NCBI GenBank assembly: GCA_965224815.1
Contig: CBDDAF010000003.1
Location: 62,001 to 126,000, forward strand
Length of the DNA: 64,000 nt
Source of the DNA: CAYPEL01 sp036479985
GTDB taxonomy: Bacteria > Pseudomonadota > Gammaproteobacteria > DSM-19610
Direction: 5' to 3'
Position numbers and translations under genes: made by a program. The first letter of the stretch is position 1, and each line of letters opens with the position of its first letter. This document shows positions 53,703-62,058 of this stretch, one piece after another. The notes beneath the pieces were generated by a model. The model saw nothing but the letters and a program-made list of their open reading frames with translations. It was not told where the DNA came from and ran no database searches.

Positions 53703-54053
53703 TAATCGGGGGTAGACCACCATTTAACAACCACATCATTAAGAAAGTGGTTACAGCTTACTATTTGAACAAGGAGGTTCACATACCACGTCGTTCGCAT
53801 CTAGCTATTGCGGGGATACCCTGGCACATTATTCAGAGAGGTAATGATCGATCCGCCTGTTTTTATATAGATAAGGATTACCACCGTTATCTTGATATCA
53901 TTGGCTGAGTAGACTACCAATGGTTGTTATGTTTTGGGAAATGAGCGATTTAAAGATGAAATTGAAGCAATGCTGGAAGGGTGGTTGTCACGGGGTAAGG
54001 CGGGTAGACCTTCTAAAGTTGAGGGGTAATTAATTGTGGTCTGTCCCCAATTA
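53703..54053. mobile_element. Internally deleted copy of the Y1-transposase element
   Basis: A 351-bp relative of the element at 50846. Left end TAATCGGGGGTAGACCAC and right end GTGGTCTGTCCCCAATTA form good inverted ends. The leader and ribosome site are nearly identical to the intact copy, but the start codon is ATA and about 430 bp of the gene are missing. It fills most of the gene-free span 53662-54095. Confidence 0.85.
53784..54029 (+). pseudogene. Remnant of the Y1 transposase
   Basis: Both ends of the transposase gene survive: the start region encodes PRRSHLAIAGIPWHIIQRGN after an ATA in place of ATG, and the tail corresponds to GNERFKDEIEAMLEGWL...GKAGRPSKVEG. The middle, including HUH and the catalytic Tyr, is deleted and the frame is broken. 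Confidence 0.88.
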
Positions 54054-54095
54054 CTCTAGACTTCGCGCTCAATTTACCAGGCGAAAAAATCAGTC

Positions 54096-55274
54096 ATGAG
54101 CATTAAATCTTTCCATCCCCCAGTCCGTACCCTGATGGGTCCTGGGCCCTCTGATGTGAATCCACGCATTCTTGAAGCCATGTCACGGCCGACCATCGGT
54201 CATCTTGATCCTGCTTTTGTTGGCATGATGGATGAGATGAAGGATTTGTTGCGCTATGCCTTTCAGACTGACAATGAGCTGACTATGCCGGTTTCGGCAC
54301 CGGGTTCTGCTGGCATGGAAACTTGCTTTGTTAATCTGGTTGAGCCGGGTGACAAGGTGTTGGTTTGTCAGAACGGAGTGTTTGGCGGCCGTATGAAAGA
54401 GAATGTGGAGCGCTGCGGTGCTACCGCTGTCATGATCGAAGACGACTGGGGCAGTGCAGTCGATTGTAATAAGGTTGAAGCGGCGCTCAAAGAGAACCCA
54501 GATGCACGCGTGTTGGCTTTTGTGCATGCGGAAACTTCAACCGGTGCGATCTCTGATGCTAAAACACTGGCGGAGCTGGCGCATAAACATGACTGTCTGA
54601 TCATTGCCGACACAGTGACTTCGCTGGGTGGCGCACCTTTAAAAGTGAGTGAATGGGAGTTGGATGCGGTCTATTCCGGTACCCAGAAATGTTTGTCCTG
54701 TGTGCCGGGTTTATCTCCGGTTACCTTCAGTGAACGCGCTGTCGAATTTGTGAAACAACGTAAATCAACCGTGCAAAGCTGGTTCATGGATTTGAATCTG
54801 GTACTCGGTTACTGGGGTGGAGGCGCCAAGCGTGCTTATCATCATACTGCGCCGATCAATAGTCTCTATGCGTTGCACGAAGCGTTAGTTATCTTGCAGG
54901 AAGAAGGTATAGAAAACGCCTGGAAACGTCATCAGGATAATCATCTGGCATTGCGTGCCGGTATTGAGGCAATGGGCTTGTCCTTTGTTGTCAATGAAAG
55001 CGACCGCCTGCCACAGCTCAATGCTGTGAGTATTCCAGACGGTGTAGATGATGCAGCAGTGCGCAGTCAGTTACTCAATAACTATAGTCTTGAAATTGGT
55101 GCCGGGTTGGGGCCTATGGCCGGAAAAATCTGGCGTATTGGTTTGATGGGTTTCGCCAGTAATAAACCTAATGTGCTGTTTTGTCTCGGTGCACTTGATG
55201 CAGTGTTAAGCGGCATGGGGGCGAAAATTAAATCGGGTGTCGCGGTAAAAGCTGCAACCAAACACTACGCATAA
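54096..55274 (+). CDS. Class V aminotransferase (alanine/serine-glyoxylate type)
   Basis: A 392-residue PLP enzyme. The N-terminus FHPPVRTLMGPGPSDVNPRILEAM and GHLDPAFVGMMDEM are characteristic of alanine-glyoxylate/serine-glyoxylate aminotransferases. PLP contacts are in SAPGSAGMETCFVN and ADTVTSLGG, and the Schiff-base lysine is in SGTQKCLSCVPG (residues about 195-206). It interconverts glyoxylate and glycine with Ala or Ser as donor; the exact donor is not readable. A terminator and a REPIN follow. Confidence 0.92.
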   Translation: MSIKSFHPPVRTLMGPGPSDVNPRILEAMSRPTIGHLDPAFVGMMDEMKDLLRYAFQTDNELTMPVSAPGSAGMETCFVNLVEPGDKVLVCQNGVFGGRMKENVERCGATAVMIEDDWGSAVDCNKVEAALKENPDARVLAFVHAETSTGAISDAKTLAELAHKHDCLIIADTVTSLGGAPLKVSEWELDAVYSGTQKCLSCVPGLSPVTFSERAVEFVKQRKSTVQSWFMDLNLVLGYWGGGAKRAYHHTAPINSLYALHEALVILQEEGIENAWKRHQDNHLALRAGIEAMGLSFVVNESDRLPQLNAVSIPDGVDDAAVRSQLLNNYSLEIGAGLGPMAGKIWRIGLMGFASNKPNVLFCLGALDAVLSGMGAKIKSGVAVKAATKHYA

Positions 55275-55304
55275 AAAAACGCCGCGATAAACGCGGCGTT
55301 TTTT
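55273..55304 (+). terminator. Rho-independent terminator
   Basis: AACGCCGCG and CGCGGCGTT pair around ATAAA-type loop bases and are flanked by A and T runs, directly after the aminotransferase stop. Confidence 0.92.
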
Positions 55305-55366
55305 GTAGGAGCGGCTTCAGCCGCGATTAGTTACAGTGTCCATCGCGGCTGAAGCCGCTCCTACAG
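55304..55366. repeat. REPIN after the aminotransferase gene
   Basis: Paired TGTAGGAGCGGCTTCAG arms around ATTAGTTACAGTGTCCAT, immediately following the terminator and before the convergent PpiC gene. Confidence 0.85.
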
Positions 55367-55381
55367 TTACACGATCACAAA

Positions 55382-56386
55382 TTATTCAGCTTGCGGTGCA
55401 GTTTCTTCCTCTGCAGGCGCTTTTTCAGCTGGTGCTTCCTCGGTTGCTGCTGATTCACTGGTTTCGTCCTGTGTTTGATCCTGACTTTGGTCTTGTGAAG
55501 TATCTATAGCAGGTTCAGGGGTGATTTCCTTTGTGAAAGTCTCTGCAATGTCGATAGTTGCACCATCACGTAATGACTGCACATAGTTTTGAATCCGCTC
55601 GTTTTGTGCGAACGACTGTAATTGAGGTTTCAGCTGTTCAAACGGTGGTGGTGTGGATTCGCGTGAATCATCAAGCATAATAACGTGCCAGCCAAACTGG
55701 GTTTTAACCGGTTCTTTACTGTATTTTCCTTTTTCCATAGTAGCTGCGGCTTCGGAAAATGGTTTAACCATTTGTTGTGCAGAGAACCAACCCAGGTCAC
55801 CACCAGATTTTCCTGAAGGCCCCGTCGAATGTTCTATTGCTAACTCCGAAAAGTCTGCACCACCATCCAGTTTAGTGATCAATTCTTTTGCTTTGGCTTC
55901 ATCTTCAACCAGGATATGCCTTGCCTTGTATTCCGTACCGGCACCTGATGTTTTTTCGTCGTAAATCTTTTTTAGTTCTTCGTCTGTGATTGGGTTATTA
56001 ACGAGTTGTTGTTGAATAGCGGCGCTAGCAATGACTGCACGGCGTTGCTGTGTAATCTGTGCAGCGACGTTAGGCTGTTTGTCGACGCCGTTCTTGATCC
56101 CGTCCTGTAAGGCCAGTTCAAGGTTAACGATTTCTTCGAGTACGGCCTGTGGATCTTGATCTCCCGGGCGGCGCTGTTGGCGTTGCTGGCTGTAGGTGTC
56201 AAACAGGTCGCGGGTAATAGTTGCGCCGTTAACCGTTGCGACTACTTCACTGGTATCTGCCACTGTTTCTGCAGATTCCACAGCTTTGGCGATTACCTGG
56301 TTGGCATCTTCATTGAGTGGCACCTGATCACAGGCGCTGACTGCCAGGACGGTGGTTGCAATTAATGTGAGACGTGAAATATTCAT
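55382..56386 (-). CDS. PpiC-type peptidyl-prolyl isomerase lipoprotein
   Basis: A 334-residue lipoprotein (signal ATTVLAVSACDQ, lipobox VSAC). A SurA/PrsA-like helical region (residues 40-140; VVATVNGATITRDLFDTYSQQR) precedes a parvulin domain (about 148-245; YKARHILVEDEAKAKELI, GPSGKSGGDLGWFSAQQMVKPF, VKTQFGWHVIMLDD). The last 50 residues are an acidic Glu/Pro/Ala tail. It is a probable periplasmic folding factor. Promoter-side genes bolA, yciI and yciB lie on the same strand. Confidence 0.92.
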   Translation of the reverse strand: MNISRLTLIATTVLAVSACDQVPLNEDANQVIAKAVESAETVADTSEVVATVNGATITRDLFDTYSQQRQQRRPGDQDPQAVLEEIVNLELALQDGIKNGVDKQPNVAAQITQQRRAVIASAAIQQQLVNNPITDEELKKIYDEKTSGAGTEYKARHILVEDEAKAKELITKLDGGADFSELAIEHSTGPSGKSGGDLGWFSAQQMVKPFSEAAATMEKGKYSKEPVKTQFGWHVIMLDDSRESTPPPFEQLKPQLQSFAQNERIQNYVQSLRDGATIDIAETFTKEITPEPAIDTSQDQSQDQTQDETSESAATEEAPAEKAPAEEETAPQAE

Positions 56387-56408
56387 AGTAAGATTTCCAT
56401 ATTGTGAT

Positions 56409-56693
56409 TTAAGAATGATTAGTAACTTCTGTAGGGGTATTGGCTTTAATACTTAAGGCATGAATTTCAGATTGCATGGCGTCGCCCAGTGCGTCATATA
56501 TTAAACGGTGTCGCTGAATCAGGCTCTTGTCCTGGAATGCATCAGACACAATATTCACCAGAAAATGTCCGCCGCCACCGCGTGCGCCAGCATGCCCGGC
56601 ATGTTTAGCGCTCTCGTCAATTATTTCCAGTGTGACGGGAGAAAAAACTTCGGACAGTCTGTTGTTAATAAGCTCGACGCGTTCTGCTGTCAT
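56409..56693 (-). CDS. BolA family protein
   Basis: A 94-residue protein with the BolA fold: MTAERVELINNRLSEVF, VTLEIIDESAKHAGHAGARG (ligand histidine region), GHFLVNIVSDAFQDKSLIQRHRLIYDAL and IHALSIKA. BolA proteins pair with monothiol glutaredoxins in iron-sulfur handling and also affect cell shape. It starts two bases after yciI. The GHAGARGGGGHF stretch suits the BolA1/YrbA-like group. Confidence 0.93.
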   Translation of the reverse strand: MTAERVELINNRLSEVFSPVTLEIIDESAKHAGHAGARGGGGHFLVNIVSDAFQDKSLIQRHRLIYDALGDAMQSEIHALSIKANTPTEVTNHS

Positions 56694-56695
56694 GA

Positions 56696-56995
56696 TCAGG
56701 GTAATACCTTTTTGAAGGGTTTAACGGTGACTTGTTGATAAACACCTGCTTTGATGTACGGATCAAGATCGGCCCAATGCTGCGCAGCATGCAGTGAATC
56801 AAACTCAGCAACAATCAAACTGCCAGTAAAGCCAGCATCACCGGGATCTTCGCTGTCGATCGCGGGCAGGGGGCCAGCCAGTATTAATTTACCCTCATCC
56901 TGCAAAGCCTTTAAACGATGCACATGATCAGGCCGGGCTGCAAGACGTTTGGATAAGCTGATCTCGATGTCTTCGGCGACTATTGCATACAACAT
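56696..56995 (-). CDS. yciI: YciI family protein
   Basis: A 99-residue ferredoxin-like protein: MLYAIVAEDIEISLSKRLAARPDHVHRLKAL, LAGPLPAIDSEDPGDAGFTGSLIVAEF and DPYIKAGVYQQVTVKPFKKVLP. The His (in DHVHRL) and Asp residues conserved in YciI are present; the function is unknown, with a catalytic role suggested from structure. It overlaps yciB by one base (ATGA), as part of yciB-yciI-bolA. Confidence 0.93.
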   Translation of the reverse strand: MLYAIVAEDIEISLSKRLAARPDHVHRLKALQDEGKLILAGPLPAIDSEDPGDAGFTGSLIVAEFDSLHAAQHWADLDPYIKAGVYQQVTVKPFKKVLP

Positions 56996-57543
56996 CAGGA
57001 CTCGCCTTCGGGTTTTTCTTCCGGCATGTAGCGACTGAGATAAAGTGCTTGCCCGATAACGAAAACAAAGGTCAGGCCCATCATGCCGAACAGTTTGAAA
57101 TTAACCCAGGTGGCTTCATCATAATTAAAGGCCACATACAGATTAATTGCGCCCATGCTAATGAAGAATAAAACCCAGGCCCAGTTCAGGCGGTTCCATA
57201 TCGGCTGATCAACCTGTATCGCATGGCTCATCATGCGTTCTATCATGGGTTTTTTGCCTATCCATAGACTGCCGGTAAACACAACGGCAAATAGCCAGTT
57301 GATGACGGTCGGCTTCCATTTGATAAACACCGGATCTTTTAATATCAATGTCAGCCCGCCAAAAAATGCCAACAAACCAAAGGTCACCAAGTGCATTTTT
57401 TCAAAGCGGCGATGCTTGAACCAGTAACCGACCGTCTGTACAAAAGCGGCTGCAATCGCAACCGCTGTCGCAACGTAAATGTCGTACATTTTGTACGCAA
57501 TAAAAAACAGCAGTATCGGAAAAAAGTCGTAGAGAAATTTCAT
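56995..57543 (-). CDS. yciB: Inner membrane septation protein YciB (IspZ)
   Basis: A 182-residue integral membrane protein with five to six helices. The opening MKFLYDFFPILLFFIAYKMYDIYVATAVAI and GGLTLILKDPVFIKWKPTVINWLFAVVF are diagnostic of the family. YciB interacts with cell-division and elongation proteins in E. coli and is needed for septation in Shigella. It is cotranscribed with yciI and bolA, and length matches E. coli (179). Confidence 0.96.
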   Translation of the reverse strand: MKFLYDFFPILLFFIAYKMYDIYVATAVAIAAAFVQTVGYWFKHRRFEKMHLVTFGLLAFFGGLTLILKDPVFIKWKPTVINWLFAVVFTGSLWIGKKPMIERMMSHAIQVDQPIWNRLNWAWVLFFISMGAINLYVAFNYDEATWVNFKLFGMMGLTFVFVIGQALYLSRYMPEEKPEGES

Positions 57544-57564
57544 AATGTATAAAAACCGGGGTTG

Positions 57565-58302
57565 CTAGTGCAGCGCACGTTCTGCGCCCCATTGTTGATA
57601 ATATTTGTCCATGACCGTACGTACATGCGGCGGGTAGTTTAGCAAGTCCATTTGTGTCATACCTTCAGTAAAAAATTGCGGTGCTTCTTCAGGCAGGGTT
57701 TCGACAAACTCTTTGAAGGCTTGTTCCATCAGCGCAGGCTGGTGGGTGCGCGTCGCGACAATAGCGCGATTCAAATTGAGAATGCGCCAGGGCCGACCGG
57801 GATTAGTTTTCTCCAGATCCTTGCGAATTGCTGGTGTGACAGCATTGAGGATTTCGTTCATTACGGTATACAGGTTTTCCAATTCCTCTGGATTCGCGGT
57901 TGCATTTGCATACTTTGCGAGGCCGTCGACAACCGGCTCCAGCGTATGTAATTCCCCGCCACGGCGTGCCAGCCACAGGGCAAACACAATCGTCATTTCC
58001 TGCAACCCGTCAGTTATCTCGTTTTGCCCCAATTGCTGAGCCCAGCTCAAAGCAGAATGACACAGGTTCAGGCCATATTCGCCAAATTGGGTCAGGCTTT
58101 CAGGATCAACTGTGGTGTCACTGGCATCGGCAGCTGCAAACGCCTCCAGCCATTGTTCACAGGCGCGGGACAGCAGCTGGGGATTATCTTCAGCGGAAGA
58201 ATGCACCGGTGGTTTACCCGTTTGCCAAGCATCAAGCAGGGCGGGCATTAATTCCGCGACTTTTGCCCGGAAATAGTCAATCGTGGGGTTTGGTAAATAC
58301 AT
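57565..58302 (-). CDS. Hypothetical helical protein upstream of yciB
   Basis: A 245-residue, entirely helical soluble protein with no signal or membrane segment. Visible features: YFRAKVAELMPALLDAWQTGKPP at the N-terminus, HSALSWAQQLGQNEITDGLQEMTIVFALWLARRGGEL in the middle and MTQMDLLNYPPHVRTVMDKYYQQWGAERALH at the end. I do not recognise the family. It is on the same strand as yciB (21 bp away) and likely the first gene of that operon. Confidence 0.8.
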   Translation of the reverse strand: MYLPNPTIDYFRAKVAELMPALLDAWQTGKPPVHSSAEDNPQLLSRACEQWLEAFAAADASDTTVDPESLTQFGEYGLNLCHSALSWAQQLGQNEITDGLQEMTIVFALWLARRGGELHTLEPVVDGLAKYANATANPEELENLYTVMNEILNAVTPAIRKDLEKTNPGRPWRILNLNRAIVATRTHQPALMEQAFKEFVETLPEEAPQFFTEGMTQMDLLNYPPHVRTVMDKYYQQWGAERALH

Positions 58303-58399
58303 ATTAGCTGGGAAATCTACGAATAACTCCTATGATACCTGATCAGAACAAGATAAGGCAGAGGGGCAGTGATTTGCCGGGTCGCGTAGAATAGGCGGA

Positions 58400-59257
58400 A
58401 TGTCTACATTATACGATCTTCACAGTCATTCCACGGCTTCAGATGGAACACTTTCGCCCACTGGGTTGGTTGAACATGCGGTGAGTGCGGGTGTTGATGT
58501 GCTGGCCCTGACTGACCACGATACGCTGGATGGACTGGAAGAAGCCTTCGAATCCGCGAGCGCTCATGCTGTCAGGATTATTCCAGGTGTCGAAATCTCG
58601 ATTACCTGGAGGAAGCAGACGATTCATATGCTGGGCCTGGGTATCGACAAAAACAATACGACCCTGATTGAAAACCTTGAGGTGTTGCAAGAATTTCGCA
58701 ACTGGCGCGCCGAAGAAATTGGCAAGCGGCTGGATAAGCAAGGTATACCGGATGCCCTGCAGGGCGCGAAAGAATTCACCAAAGGCCGCATCGTCAGCCG
58801 CACGCATTTTGCCTACTTTCTTGTCGCAGCTGGACATGCGAAATCGATACGCGATGTGTTCAAACGTTTCCTGGTGCCGGGTAAGCCGGGTCATGTCAGT
58901 GGCCGTTGGGCAACACTGGAAGATGCGGTGCGCTGGGTTACGGAAGCGGGTGGGGTGACCGTGATTGCGCATCCTGCACGCTATCGTTTAACGAGAACGA
59001 AATTAGGTCATTTACTCACTGACTTTAAAGCCGCCGGAGGCAAGGGTATGGAAGTTGTTTCCGGTAGTCATTCAGTCGATGAAATGCGGCACATGGCTGC
59101 GCTGAGCCGGGAGCATGATTTATTAGCCTCGCAAGGTTCCGATTATCATGGGCCGGAAAAACCCTGGGTTGAGTTGGGCCGGTTAAGAGACTTGCCGGAA
59201 GGTTGTAAACCTCTCTGGCAAGATGATAGCTGGCAACAGATTCATATTTCTGCATGA
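58400..59257 (+). CDS. rnm: PHP-domain 5'-nucleotidase/RNase AM
   Basis: A 285-residue metal-dependent phosphoesterase (YciV family). The PHP motifs are LYDLHSHSTASDGTLSPTGLV (residues about 4-24), ALTDHDTLDGLEEAF, IPGVEIS, VIAHPARY and GSDYHGPEKPW. E. coli RNase AM (TrpH) removes 5' nucleotides from RNA and 3',5'-bisphosphonucleotides and helps mature 5S and 16S rRNA. It overlaps yciO by four bases (ATGA). The E. coli neighbourhood (yciV-yciO) is the same. Confidence 0.93.
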   Translation: MSTLYDLHSHSTASDGTLSPTGLVEHAVSAGVDVLALTDHDTLDGLEEAFESASAHAVRIIPGVEISITWRKQTIHMLGLGIDKNNTTLIENLEVLQEFRNWRAEEIGKRLDKQGIPDALQGAKEFTKGRIVSRTHFAYFLVAAGHAKSIRDVFKRFLVPGKPGHVSGRWATLEDAVRWVTEAGGVTVIAHPARYRLTRTKLGHLLTDFKAAGGKGMEVVSGSHSVDEMRHMAALSREHDLLASQGSDYHGPEKPWVELGRLRDLPEGCKPLWQDDSWQQIHISA

Positions 59258-59877
59258 GCCAATATTTTCAAATTCATCCGGAAAATCCACAACCCCGGCT
59301 GATACACCAGACGGTGGAGATAATTCGCGGTGGTGGCATTATCGTTATGCCTACGGACTCCTGCTATGCCTTGACGTGTCACCTGGATGACAAGGCAGCC
59401 GTAGAACGGATACGGACAATACGTCAGGTTGATAAACACCATAATTTCACATTGATGTGCCGTGACCTGGCTGAAATTGCCAGCTATGCACGGGTTGATA
59501 ACAGTGTGTATCGGCTCTTGAAAGCGTACACGCCAGGCCCCTATACATTCCTGTTACGCGCGACAGATATCGTCCCTAAACGGTTGCGGCATCCGAAACG
59601 AAAAACCATTGGTATCCGTGTGCCGGATCATGCGATTGTTTCGGCGCTATTAGAAGAACAGGGCGAACCTTTAATGACATCAACATTGATTTTACCGGAT
59701 CGTGATGACTATCCTGAAACCGACCCTGATGAAATTCGTGAAGCGCTGGAGCATCAGGTTGATCTGGTTATAGATGGCGGACATTGCGGTGTTGAACCTA
59801 CAACGGTCGTGGATTTAGTGGGTGATGGGCCGTTGGTGATGCGCCAGGGGAAAGGATCAACAGAAGGTTTGGAATGA
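59254..59877 (+). CDS. yciO: YciO (Sua5/YrdC-fold protein)
   Basis: A 207-residue protein of the threonylcarbamoyl-AMP synthase fold. The opening MSQYFQIHPENPQPRLIHQTVEIIRGGGIIVMPTDSCYALTCHL and KHHNFTLMCRDLAEIASYA, PGPYTFLLRATDIVPKRLRHPKRKTIGIRVPDH are typical of YciO rather than TsaC. It can bind ATP and tRNA-like substrates, but YciO is far less active than TsaC in t6A synthesis. It overlaps the PHP gene. Confidence 0.94.
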   Translation: MSQYFQIHPENPQPRLIHQTVEIIRGGGIIVMPTDSCYALTCHLDDKAAVERIRTIRQVDKHHNFTLMCRDLAEIASYARVDNSVYRLLKAYTPGPYTFLLRATDIVPKRLRHPKRKTIGIRVPDHAIVSALLEEQGEPLMTSTLILPDRDDYPETDPDEIREALEHQVDLVIDGGHCGVEPTTVVDLVGDGPLVMRQGKGSTEGLE

Positions 59878-59917
59878 ATTATCAGAGACAACAACGCTAT
59901 CCAGGTATAATCACCTA

Positions 59918-60616
59918 ATGTACGAAATTTCATTGGCACAAAAAATTGCCGCCTGGTTATTGCCAGTGCTACTTGCCATCACCGTTCATGAAACAGCACA
60001 TGGTTTAATTGCCAGTTATTTTGGCGATAAAACTGCAAAAATGCTCGGCCGATTGACGTTGAATCCGATAAAGCATATCGATCCTGTCGGTACTATTCTA
60101 GTTCCCGGTCTGATGTTGTTAATGCCTGGGAGCTTTGTGTTTGGCTGGGCAAAACCGGTGCCGGTTAATGGGCGAAATCTCAGGCGACCAAAACAGGATA
60201 TGGCTTGGGTGGCAGCGGCAGGGCCTGTTTCCAATCTGTTAATGGCAATTGGTTGGGCGATACTCATCCGTTTTGTGTTGCTGGTCGGCACCGAAAACTG
60301 GTTTGCATTACCCTTGTTGTTCATGGGTGTTGCCGGGATTTATATCAATACCATATTAATGGTGCTAAATCTGTTACCACTGCCACCGCTGGATGGCGGC
60401 CGGGTGATGACTGGATTGCTGCCCGGCAAGGCGGCCATTGTGTTCAGTCGTATTGAACCCTATGGTATGTGGATTCTGATAGCATTGTTAATGAGTGGTT
60501 TTCTCGGCAAGATCATGTGGCCTTTTGTAGCCTTTGTGCTCAAAACAATTGTTTCTATGGCCGGTATGCCGCTGCAAGATTATCAAAGAATACTCATGTC
60601 TCTGATGGGGGGCTGA
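59918..60616 (+). CDS. Site-2 protease family (M50) membrane metalloprotease
   Basis: A 232-residue membrane protein with HETAHGLIASYFGD (zinc motif HExxH, residues about 24-28) and the third zinc ligand in LNLLPLPPLDGGRVMTG (residues about 148-164), in the short YwhC-like form without PDZ domain. It cuts peptide bonds inside or next to the membrane; the substrate is unknown. It lies between yciO and trpS, an order found in many gammaproteobacteria. Confidence 0.92.
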   Translation: MYEISLAQKIAAWLLPVLLAITVHETAHGLIASYFGDKTAKMLGRLTLNPIKHIDPVGTILVPGLMLLMPGSFVFGWAKPVPVNGRNLRRPKQDMAWVAAAGPVSNLLMAIGWAILIRFVLLVGTENWFALPLLFMGVAGIYINTILMVLNLLPLPPLDGGRVMTGLLPGKAAIVFSRIEPYGMWILIALLMSGFLGKIMWPFVAFVLKTIVSMAGMPLQDYQRILMSLMGG

Positions 60617-60620
60617 CAAA

Positions 60621-61829
60621 TTGAGCAGTGAAGCAAAAAATCGTGTTTTGTCCGGCATGCGGCCAACCGGTCGTTTACACCTGGGGCATTATCACGGTGT
60701 CTTAAAAAACTGGGTGCAGTTACAGCACGAATACGATTGCTATTTCTTTGTCGCGGACTGGCATGCCTTAACGACGCATTACGAAGATCCACAAGTCATT
60801 AGCGCCAGTGTGATAGAAATGGTGATCGACTGGTTGGCGGCGGGCGTGAGTCCTGCCAATGCAAAAATCTTTGTGCAGTCTGATGTGCCTCAGCACGCGG
60901 AACTGCATTTGTTGTTATCCATGATAACGCCTCTGAGCTGGCTGGAACGCGTTCCAAGTTTCAAGGATCAACAGGAAAGATTGCGCGAAAAAGATTTGGC
61001 GACCTACGGCTTTCTGGGTTATCCGTTATTACAAACGGCAGATATCCTGATTTACAAGGCAGGGCAGGTCCCGGTCGGAGAAGATCAAGTCGCGCATGTC
61101 GAACTGTCGCGTGAAATCGCGCGGCGTTTTAATCATCTTTATGGCCGCGAACCCGGGTTTGAAGAAAAAGCCGAAGCGGCTATCAAAAAAATGGGCAAGA
61201 AAAACGCCAAGATGTATCGCGAACTGCGCAGAAAGTACCAGGAAAAAGGTGATGCTGGAGCACTTGAAGTCGGTCAGGCATTACTCGATGGTCAGGGCAA
61301 CCTGACGATGGCAGACAGGGAACGGTTATACGGATACCTGGAAGGCGGTGGCCGGATCATTTTACCTGAGCCACAAGCCTTGTTAACACCGGCGTCTAAA
61401 ATGCCAGGGCTGGACGGTCAGAAAATGTCCAAGTCGTATAACAACACCATTTCACTGCGCGATAAACCTGATCAGATTGAACAAAAACTGAAAACCATGC
61501 CGACCGACCCGGCGCGGGTACGTAAAACAGATCCGGGTGATCCCGCAAAATGCCCGGTGTTCCAGTTGCATGAAGTGTATTCCGATGAACGCCGCAAGAA
61601 TTGGGTAAGAGAAGGATGTACAACCGCGGGTATCGGTTGTCTCGAATGCAAGCAACCCTTAATTGATGCCGTGTTAAATGAGCTCGCGCCTATCCAGGAG
61701 CGTGCTGCCGAATTTGAAAAAGACCCCCAGATGGTAAGAACCATCCTGCAAGAAGGCGCAGAAGAAGCCCGCGAAGTCGCCAGCCAGACTTTAGATGAGG
61801 TTCGTGCTGCAATTGGTTTGAATTATTAG
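60621..61829 (+). CDS. trpS: Tryptophanyl-tRNA synthetase (long form)
   Basis: A 402-residue class I synthetase. The HIGH-like motif is SGMRPTGRLHLGHYHGVLKNW (residues about 10-30) and the KMSKS motif is MPGLDGQKMSKSYNNTI (about residue 270). It is about 65 residues longer than E. coli TrpS; the extra part (around residues 180-245, with AIKKMGKKNAKMYRELRRKYQ) is an insertion seen in other proteobacterial forms. The start is TTG at 60621, four bases after the M50 stop. Confidence 0.95.
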   Translation: MSSEAKNRVLSGMRPTGRLHLGHYHGVLKNWVQLQHEYDCYFFVADWHALTTHYEDPQVISASVIEMVIDWLAAGVSPANAKIFVQSDVPQHAELHLLLSMITPLSWLERVPSFKDQQERLREKDLATYGFLGYPLLQTADILIYKAGQVPVGEDQVAHVELSREIARRFNHLYGREPGFEEKAEAAIKKMGKKNAKMYRELRRKYQEKGDAGALEVGQALLDGQGNLTMADRERLYGYLEGGGRIILPEPQALLTPASKMPGLDGQKMSKSYNNTISLRDKPDQIEQKLKTMPTDPARVRKTDPGDPAKCPVFQLHEVYSDERRKNWVREGCTTAGIGCLECKQPLIDAVLNELAPIQERAAEFEKDPQMVRTILQEGAEEAREVASQTLDEVRAAIGLNY

Positions 61830-61900
61830 GGAAATAGTTCTATTTTATAATTTGTTATTTCATCGACCAGTGTATTTCACACACCAGATGTAAAAACCAT

Positions 61901-62006
61901 CCCCTCTCCCCCAGGGCCAGGGCCAGGGAGAGGGGATCTAAAACAAGGAACTAAACCCTTTTATTTGATCCCCTCTCCCCAACCCTCCCCCTGAGGGGGA
62001 GGGGGT
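61901..62006. repeat. C/G-rich inverted repeats between trpS and scpA
   Basis: CCCCTCTCCC pairs with GGGAGAGGGG at 61901-61935, and a second unit (CCCCTCTCCCCAACCCTCCC with the following AGGGGGAGGGGG) lies at 61968-62006. The pair looks like a dispersed intergenic repeat of its own type, unrelated to the REPINs, and could form stable RNA stems. Confidence 0.6.
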
Positions 62007-62058
62007 CTGGATTATTAACAGTTCCCAACTCCGACCAACTAACATACAATTCACCGAC

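Noticed and set aside
53662..54095. Functional short transposase or regulatory peptide
   Set aside because: The start codon is ATA, the frame is broken and the catalytic centre is deleted.
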